Shown here piece by piece: positions 16,591 to 24,900 of a DNA stretch of 64,000 nucleotides (its first letter is position 1; each line of letters opens with the position of its first letter). The notes under the pieces are model-generated. The model ran no database searches and was not told the origin of the DNA. It saw nothing but the letters and a program-made list of their open reading frames with translations. Origin of the DNA: JAFMPW01 sp041743085 (GTDB taxonomy: Bacteria > Bacteroidota > Bacteroidia > Flavobacteriales > Flavobacteriaceae); contig JBGTNL010000093.1 in assembly GCA_041743085.1 (NCBI GenBank), positions 110,173 to 174,172 on the forward strand, given 5' to 3'. Made by a program: the position numbers and the translations under genes.

Positions 16591-18507
16591 ATGAGTAAAA
16601 ACACCGAATTTGACAGCATCTCCTTTGATTTACCTAAGAATCAAAGCAACGTAATAAAAGTGATCGGCGTAGGCGGTGGCGGAAGTAACGCTATCAACCA
16701 TATGTTCCAGGCTGGAATAAATGGCGTAGACTTTGTCATCTGCAATACGGATGCCCAGGCCCTTCAAAACAGCCCGGTACCCAATAAAATACAATTGGGG
16801 GTATCGTTGACAGAAGGTCTAGGGGCAGGAGCCAATCCGGAGGTCGGGGAGCAGGCTGCCCTGGAAAGCATGGAGGAATTAAAGCAAATGCTGGATACCA
16901 CCACCAAGATGATTTTCATAACTGCCGGGATGGGCGGCGGAACAGGAACAGGGGCGGCGCCCGTTATTGCGAAGCAAGCCAAGGAAATGAATGTGCTCAC
17001 TGTTGGGATCGTTACTATGCCCTTTCTATTTGAAGGGAAAAACAGGTGTAAGCAAGCTCAGATTGGTATTGAAAAATTACGTTCAAATGTCGATTCTTTA
17101 ATTGTAATTAATAATAACAAGTTACGGGAGGTATACGGCAACTTGGGTTTTAAAGCCGGATTCTCCAAAGCAGATGAGGTCCTGGCTACGGCTGCACGGG
17201 GAATTGCCGAAGTAATTACGCATCATTACACACAGAATATCGACCTCAGGGACGCAAAAACGGTATTGTCTAACAGTGGCACTGCGATTATGGGATCGTC
17301 CATATCATCAGGGTCTTCCAGGGCTCAGGAGGCCATAACGAAGGCTTTGGATTCGCCACTACTCAATGATAATAAAATTACAGGTGCTAAAAATGTGTTG
17401 TTGCTCATTGTTTCGGGATCCAAGGAAATCACTATTGATGAAATAGGGGAGATCAATGACCACATTCAAATTGAAGCCGGTCATGGGGCCAACATAATTA
17501 TGGGTGTAGGGGAAGACGAGGATCTGGGTGAAGCTATTGCTGTTACCGTGATTGCCACGGGCTTTAATATTGATCAGCAAGACGACATTGTCAATACCGA
17601 GTCCAAGAAGATCATCCATACTTTGGAGGAGGAACAGAAAGCTGAACAAAATCTGACTGATGATACCGTCAGGTATCATTTAGAAGGCGAAGAACAGAAG
17701 TTTGAACCGGTTATAAAACATACGCTGGAAGTGGAAGAGGAATTGGAGTTAATTCCCACCACTAATTTTATACGCAATTTCAATGTATTTTATGAAGAAG
17801 TACTGGCCGATGAGGTTTTGGATGATAACTTTATCATCATAGATTCCAGGGACACCATAAATGTAATTGATGTGGTAGATCCGGAAGAGGTGGCTGCAAA
17901 CGAAAAAGAGCAGATCTCCTTCAGCTTCGATATGCCAATAGCTCAGGCGGAGAATAAAGAGGAAGAAAAGGAAAATATCATCAACTTTAGTCTGGATGAA
18001 GACGTAAAGGAGATGGATGTAAAAGACTATATTGAGGTAATTCCCGTGCTGGAATACAATAAGGATGGCGAAAAACGCTATAGCCTTGATGACTATATGG
18101 AACTCGAAAATAAGTTAACCGGGGCTACCGCTATGGCCGAGGGAACCGACCCGAAACTCATGGAGGAAGAATTGGTATTTGAAAAAAAGACCATCAGCCG
18201 GGAGGAAGGAGCTGAAGGGGACTTGAGTCATAGAGAGGTGGATCCGATGAATAGTCCGATAGAAGCGATGTTAAAGGAGAGAGCGGATGAACGCAGAAGA
18301 AAATTGAAGGATTTCAACTACAAATTTCAGAATAGTGTTAGCAGCATTGATGAAATTGAAAAAGAGCCGGCCTATAGGCGGCAAGGGGTAAATCTTGACG
18401 AGAATCCAAAAGGAGGTAAAGTATCAAAAACCAGCCTCAGTGAAGACAGTAATGGTGACATGCAACTGCGATCCAATAATTCCTTTTTGCATGGAAACGT
18501 GGATTAG
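16591..18507 (+). CDS. ftsZ: Cell division tubulin homologue FtsZ
   Basis: A 638-residue GTPase that forms the Z ring. GTP-binding GVGGGGSNAINHM is near 26-38 and the tubulin signature GGGTGTG at 115-121; the polymerising domain ends near 330. It is followed by an acidic, low-complexity linker of roughly 260 residues, much longer than in E. coli (total 383 residues) but usual for Flavobacteriia. Near the C-terminus EPAYRRQGVNLDE (about 589-601) resembles the Bacteroidetes form of the C-terminal interaction peptide, and is followed by about 35 further residues. A terminator hairpin lies 35 bases downstream. Confidence 0.97.
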   Translation: MSKNTEFDSISFDLPKNQSNVIKVIGVGGGGSNAINHMFQAGINGVDFVICNTDAQALQNSPVPNKIQLGVSLTEGLGAGANPEVGEQAALESMEELKQMLDTTTKMIFITAGMGGGTGTGAAPVIAKQAKEMNVLTVGIVTMPFLFEGKNRCKQAQIGIEKLRSNVDSLIVINNNKLREVYGNLGFKAGFSKADEVLATAARGIAEVITHHYTQNIDLRDAKTVLSNSGTAIMGSSISSGSSRAQEAITKALDSPLLNDNKITGAKNVLLLIVSGSKEITIDEIGEINDHIQIEAGHGANIIMGVGEDEDLGEAIAVTVIATGFNIDQQDDIVNTESKKIIHTLEEEQKAEQNLTDDTVRYHLEGEEQKFEPVIKHTLEVEEELELIPTTNFIRNFNVFYEEVLADEVLDDNFIIIDSRDTINVIDVVDPEEVAANEKEQISFSFDMPIAQAENKEEEKENIINFSLDEDVKEMDVKDYIEVIPVLEYNKDGEKRYSLDDYMELENKLTGATAMAEGTDPKLMEEELVFEKKTISREEGAEGDLSHREVDPMNSPIEAMLKERADERRRKLKDFNYKFQNSVSSIDEIEKEPAYRRQGVNLDENPKGGKVSKTSLSEDSNGDMQLRSNNSFLHGNVD

Positions 18508-18541
18508 CGGTTTTTTAAAGTAGTCACCCCAAACTATCCAT

Positions 18542-18578
18542 AAACCCGAAATCACCCGTTGTTTTCGGGTTTATTTTT
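18542..18578 (+). terminator. Rho-independent terminator after ftsZ
   Basis: A 10-bp perfect stem AAACCCGAAA (18542-18551) / TTTCGGGTTT (18563-18572) with an 11-base loop is followed by ATTTTTT. It ends the dcw transcript; yqeY starts 38 bases past the stem and probably has its own promoter or relies on readthrough. Confidence 0.85.
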
Positions 18579-18609
18579 TATCTTCGTTCTACTAAAAATG
18601 GATTTTGAT

Positions 18610-19059
18610 ATGAGCTTACAACAGCAGGTGATGGAAGAAATGAAAGCAGCAATGAAAGCAAAGGATACGGTGGCTTTAGAGTCATTACGTGCAATAAAAT
18701 CGGCATTATTGCTGGCCCAGACCGAAAAGGGGCCTGGAACTGAAATTTCGGAGGACGATGAAATTAAATTGGTTCAAAAATTAGTAAAGCAACGTAAGGA
18801 TAGTGCTGCTATTTTTGGAGAGCAGGGCAGGGAGGACCTCGCCGGACCTGAATTGGCGCAGGCTGCCATCATTGAAAAATTCTTGCCTGAACAATTGGCG
18901 GAGGACGAGATAGAAAAGGTGGTAGTACAAACCATTGCTGCCACGGGAGCAACCGGGATGCAGGACATGGGAAAGGTGATGGGTATTGTATCCAAGAAAT
19001 TGGCAGGACAGGCGGACGGAAAAACAATTTCCGGAATTGTTCGCGCTAAACTATCTTAG
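18610..19059 (+). CDS. GatB/YqeY domain protein
   Basis: A 149-residue protein of the YqeY family, related to the tail domain of the GatB amidotransferase subunit that binds tRNA. The sequence MSLQQQVMEEMKAAMKAKD...LRAIKSALL at the N-terminus, LVKQRKDSAAIF in the middle and the helical tail EKFLPEQLAEDEIEKVV...GATGMQDMGKVMG are typical. I choose the ATG at 18610; the frame is open further upstream through the ftsZ terminator, which argues against an earlier start. A position right after ftsZ is common in Flavobacteriia. Its molecular role is not established; a tRNA-related role is inferred from the fold. Confidence 0.92.
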   Translation: MSLQQQVMEEMKAAMKAKDTVALESLRAIKSALLLAQTEKGPGTEISEDDEIKLVQKLVKQRKDSAAIFGEQGREDLAGPELAQAAIIEKFLPEQLAEDEIEKVVVQTIAATGATGMQDMGKVMGIVSKKLAGQADGKTISGIVRAKLS

Positions 19060-19075
19060 TTTCACTTCTTGGGCC

Positions 19076-19273
19076 GACAACAATGGAGAGTATAAAATTT
19101 TGCTATGCAAAATAGGAATGCGGAAAGATTAACAGCTGATGGGATTAAAGCGAAATCTGGAAAGGTTAGATACACGGGAATTCGGCGTTTGCCCAAAGTG
19201 TGGCAAGGAGATACCGATTGAGCGGATTTTATTGGCGCCGCAAAGTTCTTTTTGCGTAAATTGCGCTCGCTAA
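19076..19273 (+). pseudogene. Remnant of a DksA/TraR-type C4 zinc-finger gene
   Basis: From 19139 a 44-codon frame encodes LERLDTREFGVCPKCGKE and then a second cysteine pair in SSFCVNCAR before a TAA. This CxxC...CxxC finger with EIPIERILLAP between is the C-terminal half of DksA/TraR-like proteins (about 110-125 residues when whole). Upstream, 19076-19138 still carries pieces resembling the family core (GR followed by MESI) but in shifting frames and with stop codons, so the gene is N-terminally decayed. The finger may still be translated as a small protein from the ATG at 19139, but I treat it as a remnant. Confidence 0.6.
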
Positions 19274-19294
19274 AGAATTGGCCCCGTGGCGCAA
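19271..19294 (+). repeat. Truncated copy of the tRNA-Arg 5' end
   Basis: These 24 bases are identical to 19580-19603, which is the tRNA-Arg leader (9 bases) plus the first 15 bases of the tRNA (GGCCCCGTGGCGCAA). After them the sequence diverges into palindromes (TCCGCCATAGGCGGA at 19295-19309, CCCGACTTTGTCGGG at 19325-19339). It is the upstream copy of a direct repeat that flanks the GIY-YIG remnant. Confidence 0.8.
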
Positions 19295-19356
19295 TCCGCC
19301 ATAGGCGGACGGGCTGAATACGAGCCCGACTTTGTCGGGGCGCATCTATCTGCAAA

Positions 19357-19611
19357 ATGAAATAGTATGCTTATGTAATTACAAGTATTAAATTTGGCAG
19401 AAATTATGTTGGTTATTCAAAAAATGTTGGTAAACGCTTAAGACAGCATAACGCCGGTAAAACCAGATCGACCAGGCCTTATGTCCCCTGGAAAATATTA
19501 TTTTATCAGGAATTTGATACCAAACTTGAGGCGTTGAAAAGAGAAAAGTTCTTTAAAACAGGTAAGGGAAGAGAATTTATAAAGAATTGGCCCCGTGGCG
19601 CAACTGAATAG
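19357..19611 (+). pseudogene. GIY-YIG nuclease gene, interrupted by TAG and running into tRNA-Arg
   Basis: The frame from ATG 19357 reads M-K-stop and then an intact 81-residue GIY-YIG domain: AYVITSIKFGRNYVGYS (GIY and YIG strands), KRLRQHN with the catalytic arginine, and ALKREKFFKTGKGREF with the catalytic glutamate. The TAG at 19363-19365 lies where YhbQ-like homologues usually have an aromatic residue (MK-Y-YAYV), and there is no alternative in-frame start close by. The C-terminus NWPRGATE is encoded by the first part of tRNA-Arg, where the frame ends. In Flavobacteriia small GIY-YIG genes are often found at tRNA genes; here the module is bounded by a 24-bp direct repeat of the tRNA 5' region. 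Confidence 0.75.
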
Positions 19612-19662
19612 CGCATCAGATTTCGGCTCTGAGGGTTGGGGGTTTGAATCCCTCCGGGGTCA
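19589..19662 (+). tRNA. tRNA-Arg (anticodon TCG)
   Basis: A complete cloverleaf can be folded: acceptor GGCCCCG / CGGGGTC with one G-T pair, D arm in GTGGCGCAACTGAATAGCGC, anticodon stem TCAGA / TCTGA around the loop TTTCGGC giving anticodon TCG, and T arm GGGGG-TTTGAAT-CCCTC. The discriminator base is A at 19662; CCA is not encoded. It reads CGA and by wobble possibly other CGN arginine codons. Its 5' end is duplicated at 19271-19294 and its 3' end at 19821-19839. Confidence 0.93.
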
Positions 19663-19671
19663 CTACAAGCG

Positions 19672-19701
19672 AAAAGCCTGCATTGAAGAATGCAGGCTTT
19701 T
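19672..19701 (+). terminator. Terminator after tRNA-Arg
   Basis: AAAAGCCTGCATT (19672-19684) pairs perfectly with AATGCAGGCTTTT (19689-19701) around a 4-base loop, with a T-run at the end of the stem. Confidence 0.85.
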
Positions 19702-19713
19702 ATATTTTCGAGA

Positions 19714-19820
19714 AATCTGAAACCGGTTTCAAGATTTCACGGAAATATAAAAGTCATTTTGCGTGGCACAATGGTGCTTTTCATTTGCAAAGGGGAGCTT
19801 TTTAGGGATCAACGCCAGTT
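19714..19820 (+). repeat. Dispersed repeat, copy 1 (parts A and B)
   Basis: Part A (19714-19752) contains GAAACCGGTTTC and ends GGAAATATAAAA; part B (19753-19820) contains a hairpin-forming GGCACAATGG region, then TTTTCATTTGCAAAGGGGAG and GGGATCAACGCC. The same A-B order recurs at 36595-36702, with an additional A copy at 36719-36757, and a B copy lies at 33927-33997. The function is unknown; B can fold as a terminator-like hairpin in the better preserved copies. Confidence 0.75.
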
Positions 19821-19839
19821 AATCCCTCCGGGGTCACTA
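19821..19839 (+). repeat. Duplicate of the tRNA-Arg 3' end (candidate attachment site)
   Basis: AATCCCTCCGGGGTCACTA is identical to 19647-19665, which is the 3' part of the T arm, acceptor strand and 3 flanking bases of tRNA-Arg. The two copies are 174 bases apart. Duplicated tRNA 3' ends are the usual mark left by tyrosine-integrase insertion, and the decayed integrase begins 226 bases downstream. Confidence 0.7.
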
Positions 19840-19859
19840 GGAACTACTCATTTGAATTC

Positions 19860-19895
19860 AAAAAGTCTGAAAGTCATTGAATTTCAGGCTTTTTC
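19860..19895 (+). terminator. Second terminator-like hairpin behind the tRNA 3' duplicate
   Basis: AAAAAGTCTGAAA (19860-19872) pairs with TTTCAGGCTTTTT (19882-19894) with one G-T pair. It resembles the terminator after the intact tRNA in both position and form, as expected if this stretch was once the native tRNA downstream region. Confidence 0.7.
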
Positions 19896-20064
19896 ATTTT
19901 TATCACTTCTATTTGATATCAAATAAAACCATCTATTCTGGTGACCCATTCGGTGACCTATTGCGAAATTCGAAAAAAGGTCACCAGAAAGGTGTTAAAA
20001 AATTGATTTTCAAATTATTATAAGAATATTTTTTCAACTTAGAAGTGATTAAAAATTAGAAATT

Positions 20065-21286
20065 ATGAATGATTCTTTTTCCGTCTTATTTTACATTAGA
20101 AACAGCAGACTGGATAAAAATAGAAAGTGCCTAATCTTCCTGAGAATTACTGTTGATCGGCCACGCGCGGAGATCAGCCTGAAACGAAAAGTCCTTCCGA
20201 ATGAATGGAATTCGGCCTCCGGGAGGGTCAAGGGTTCAAAACCCCAGGTCAAAGAACTCAACAGGTTCCTGGATGAGGTTCAATCCCGACTGTTAAAAAT
20301 CCAGGGAGAATAGGTACGAAAGGGAAGGTACTATACGGCCATTATGCTTCGGAATGCATTCCTTGGAAAAGACAACAACTCTGCTCACTTTGTTACGGCT
20401 CTACCAGGAGCACAACGATGAGATTTCCGAATTGGTGGGTCGAGAGTATTCTTTTGGGGCTTATCAGCGCCATGTGCGGACCCGGAAGCACTTAGGAACA
20501 ATTATCGGAAAGGAATACAAAATGGAGGACATCCCGCTTCGGGAAGTGGATTTACAGTTTATCAAACGCTTTGAGCATTTTCTGAAAACCTCCAAGATCG
20601 GAGGACGGAATACAGTGACCAAATATGTGGTGAACTTTAAGAAGATCATACGGATTGCCCACGCACACGACTGGATCAGCCAGAATCCCTTTTACCACTG
20701 GAAAGCCGTTTGGGAACCCGTGGAACGGGAAGCCCTTTCGGAAAGGGAACTCACAACTCTGATCAAAAAGGAATTTGGGATTGAACGCCTGAATCATGTA
20801 AAAGACCTCTTTCTCTTCTGCTGTTTTACAGGCCTGGCCTATGCGGATGTCAAAAAGCTTTCCACCGATCATATTGTCGTGAACATGAAAGGGCAGCCCA
20901 TCATTAAGACCCAACGCTCTAAAACCAATACCCGGAGTGTTGTACCGCTGCTGCTGCCAGCAGAGACTATCTTAAAGAAATACAGCTCTTTCCGAGAAGT
21001 AAATGATGAAGGCTTGTTGCTTCCGGTTATCAGCAATCAAAAGCTCAATGCCTATTTAAAAGAAATTGCCCACCTCTGTATGATCAAAAAGAAACTTACC
21101 TTCCACCTCGCCCGCCATACTTTTGCCACTACAGTTACTCTGGCCAATGGAGTGCCGATTGAATCTGTAAGCAGAATGTTGGGACATCAGTCATTGCGCA
21201 CTACTCAAATCTACGCAAAGGTGATAGATCGTAAATTAATGGAGGATCTGAAGCTAGTACAAAATAAGTTCAGGAATATTAAGTAG
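20065..21286 (+). pseudogene. Tyrosine-recombinase integrase, broken by a TAG and a frameshift
   Basis: The first part (20065-20313) encodes an arm-type DNA-binding N-terminus with FSVLFYIRN, ITVDRPRAEISLKRKVLPNEWN and KELNRFLDEVQ, as in Bacteroidetes integrases of about 410 residues. It stops at TAG 20311-20313, after which the same frame still reads family-like MLRNAFLGKDNNS up to about 20380. There the homology jumps to the next frame (TLLTLLRLYQEHNDE onward), which runs to 21286 and carries the core-binding domain and catalytic domain: TGLAYADVKKLS (the box I arginine position is not Arg), HLARHTFAT (HxxR), LGHQSLRTTQIYAK (His and the nucleophile Tyr). One nonsense mutation and one frameshift make it inactive as a full-length enzyme. 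Confidence 0.85.
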
Positions 21287-21904
21287 GCTGTATTGACAAT
21301 CAGTTATAGAATACACAAACTGATCTCACTTTAGCTTGTCTTTCCATAGGGTTTAGGCCGGAGGGACCAGAAAATAAAGCGGAAAGGCCTGTATTTGGGG
21401 GTTTTCGGAGTCTTCTGAATTTTGTACTCACCATATAGGTGACTTTGTTAAAATAATATATCAAGATAAAACTTTTGAGCAATTTTTTATCCCCGTCGAA
21501 TACCAGGTACAGGCTGTTTTCTACCATTTATACCTTTAATCCTACCGATTACAAACTAAGCGTTCAATCAATAGAAACTATTTTCTATTTTTGGTTACCC
21601 AAACCACTATCGTCGTGAATGAGCCTGGTGCCAAAGGGCAAAGATCCCATTGTTTGCAAAAAATCCTCCCCCATGGGTTGATTTACGTCCCCCTGCCTAT
21701 AGTTTCCCCATACCAGTTGTAAAGAATTAAGCAAGATTTTTACTCAAAATCAATTTACCAAAGAAAATCCTCGGCTATGGGACCAATCGTTAAATATTTC
21801 CCAGATGCAATAGAACCCTATCTTTTTACAAACTGGGCGTCTTCATTTGTACAAAGACTTAAGATGGCTTATTGTTCAGTTTTAATCAGTTTATACTACG
21901 ATTT
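21287..21904. other. Gene-free spacer before the three-gene giant locus
   Basis: No supported gene, RNA or known repeat. A 75-codon minus-strand frame (21300-21527) has no recognisable motif. The promoter for the plus-strand giant genes should be in the last 200 bases, but I cannot point to a clear TAnnTTTG element. Confidence 0.4.
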
Positions 21905-24900
21905 ATGCCATTGAAAAACCTCAATATGATTGGATTTGGCTCCAAGGGGGACGACGGTATCGAAGAAGGCATTCATCTGCGATGGTCCTTTAATGACAAA
22001 TTGGGTTTTCCACCTTGCTTTAAGCTCTATAGGCGTGAAAGTGATCCCAAAAACAAATATGAATTTCCGATTCAAAATGACATCATTCCACAAAAGCTCG
22101 ATCTGCCGTATACTTACGAGGTCCGTCAAAACCAGAAATTTAAGTTCAAACTTGCGAAGGCTACAAGTGATGGGAAGAAAGCGTCTACCTTAAAAACTAA
22201 GAATGAGACTTTAGAAAATGGTACTGCCATCAGATATATTCTCATAGAGGGTGAACTTACCATTCTGTTTTCAAAACCTGTGTCCCGGATAGAATTGAAA
22301 TTTTTATTGGAGGATAATTCAGCATTTAAAATTAAGGCGCTTTCAGAAGATGGAAATTACCATCCCTATAACATAGAAGACCCTGTCTCCGGTTTGCAAA
22401 ATATTTCATTCGATGCTCCTGGTACCAACGGTCTCATTCTGATGGGTACCGTTATTAAGCTGGTTCACTTAGCAGGATGGATCTGCGTAGCAAAGGGCAA
22501 TTGGGAACGGATCAATGATTACTGCGGATGCGGGCTACCGGTTAATCAGGAAGGTACAAATTATGTAAACGATGTCTACCCGCCTATTATTGGCCGAGAT
22601 CTGGCCACCGCACTATGTAGGCTGGGTTATGGAAATGTAGCCAACAGTCCCATTACCATATTGGAGTTTTTGGAATTAAAAGCAATGTTACTTACCATTA
22701 CCCACGAGGGTTCCGAAGTGCCGGTAGGCTGGACGCTTTTTCCCGGTGATGAAGGGGAGGGCACAACCGAAACCCTGGAGTTTTCCAAATATGACTTTCT
22801 CCTGGCACAAAGTCTGCATGTTTTCTTTGCAAAAATCCTGGATCTTTATTTTGTTGATACAGATACCGAAAATAACAAAGTATACGATTACAAGGTAACC
22901 GCGGAATGGCCGGAATGGAACCTTCGCAGGCTTGATCACCAGATCACTTTTGATGCCTATCAACCCGATGAGACCTTTTTCCCTGTTCTCCCATTAGATG
23001 ATCAGGTCGTGTTGTATGCACCCAAAAGGCCAAGGATTGTGGATGAAATAGATTCACTTTCCGGAACCGCATTGGGTTTGGATATTTCATCCGAAAAAGT
23101 TCCCATTATAATCAGTTTTTTGCAACCGGTTACAGAAGTACATATTTTTATGGTAAATCCGGATTTTACTCCGGGCGATCAAATTACCATTGAAGCGTAC
23201 AAACATCTTTTTTCGTCTTGGGTATCTCGGGAGGAATTGGTGCTGGAGAGGGGTATGTTGCGCCTGCGGGCAGCGCAGATCGACTATATCAAAATCCATA
23301 CTTCCCATGCCGTCTTGTGCCGTATTCACTATGATTTTGAACCCTTCCCCGTAGGTTTGCAAAACTATATTCTTTGCGGAATCTTTAAACATACCCACTT
23401 ACCCTTAACCCGTCCTACCAACCTGGTGGCTTCCTTCCTTCCGGGGGGTACTGTAACAGACCAGGATGGGAATGTTACCGAAAAACCCTACCTCGCAGGA
23501 TTGCGGTGGGACGTTGATGAAAACCCCCATAATGAATTGATCTCCCTGGCACCGGTATTGTATCATATGGAACGAAAAACCGAGGCAGGTGATGAGGAAT
23601 TGATCACAGAAGATTCCCCGCTTTTCGTTACCCCCTCCTACCTTGGAAAGGGGGATCGGGATATCCCTATTGGCTGGCCGGAAGAACGCCAGTATTTTAC
23701 AGAGGCCATTACCCGGGACACGTATAACAATTACCGAATTGCCGGCCTTGACCTTTTTGGCAGGCAAAGTACGTTTACAGAATATGAGACCTATGAGATA
23801 AAAGAGCCGAAGCCTCCCCATCCCCTTGATGTTTCAGCCCAATTTCTGGATTATGACACCTACAATGTGGCAGATAATAGTTGTTCCGACCCCACTATTA
23901 CAGACATAGACAAGACCTGGCTGAGCGCAAATGCCAGGAATGCCATTGTGGTTCGGTGGAAATGGCCCCAAAATTTACAACTCCAGGCCCCGGATGTAGA
24001 AGGGTTTGATGTTCATTTTAAGCAAGGATGGCTAAATAGCTATACGGGGATAGTGATGACAGAACCTGAAGAAGAAATACTCACCAAAACCAGCCTCAAC
24101 CTCACGGTAAAAGAACTTGAAAAATATGTGATCTTCGATGGACTTTCCGAAAACATCCCCGTGTACAACTTTCAGATTTCGCTGGATGTGTATCCCGGCC
24201 CCCTTCCCGAACCACAGCACCTGACACGCGGCATAAGTGAAAGGGCTTTATTGCCGGAAGACGCATTCAGGCTGTGTTGGCTCACCCAGGGAAATCACAG
24301 TTTTCTGATCCTCAAAAACGATGGCGGCCCTCCGGTATCCCTTTGGATACTAAAACTGGAGGATATGCCTGTCAAAGACAAAGGTTACGGTGTAGCGGTT
24401 ACCCCTGAAAAGGACTTTTTTATCGACTATAAGGACCCCGGACACTGGTATGATAACCGGATTACGCACCAGGAGCCAAAGGATTCCCGGGAGGAATATG
24501 TGGTATATATTGAAGATCCTGAATTCCCGAATCCAACTCTTAAAGCTACGGATATCAATAAAGTACGCTATGCCCAAATAGGTGTAAATTCCTATGTGGG
24601 TGAGATAAAGGGCAGTGTTTCCGCACCCGCTACCATTATGGCCCTTTATCGTGAAGTACCTCCCGCTCCCATTGCATTTATACCGGAAGAAGATCAGGTA
24701 GAGGCATTGTTGGCAACCCCGGCAAACATTTATGGAAAGTCCTCCTTTGCACTGCGCTGGAATAAATCAACTGCGCCTGTCAAATACCAGGTATTGCGGA
24801 CTTTGGATCAAACCTTATTCAAATCGGATTTTACTTTAAGGCCCAGCCGTAGTTCAGATTTCTACGACACCTTCGGCAATGATCATCCCTATTTTCCAGC

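Noticed and set aside
19690..19926. 78-codon plus-strand frame behind tRNA-Arg
   Set aside because: It is made of the dispersed repeat and the duplicated tRNA tail; other copies of the repeat do not keep the frame.
21300..21527. 75-codon minus-strand frame after the integrase
   Set aside because: No motif, no ribosome-binding context and no neighbour in the same direction.
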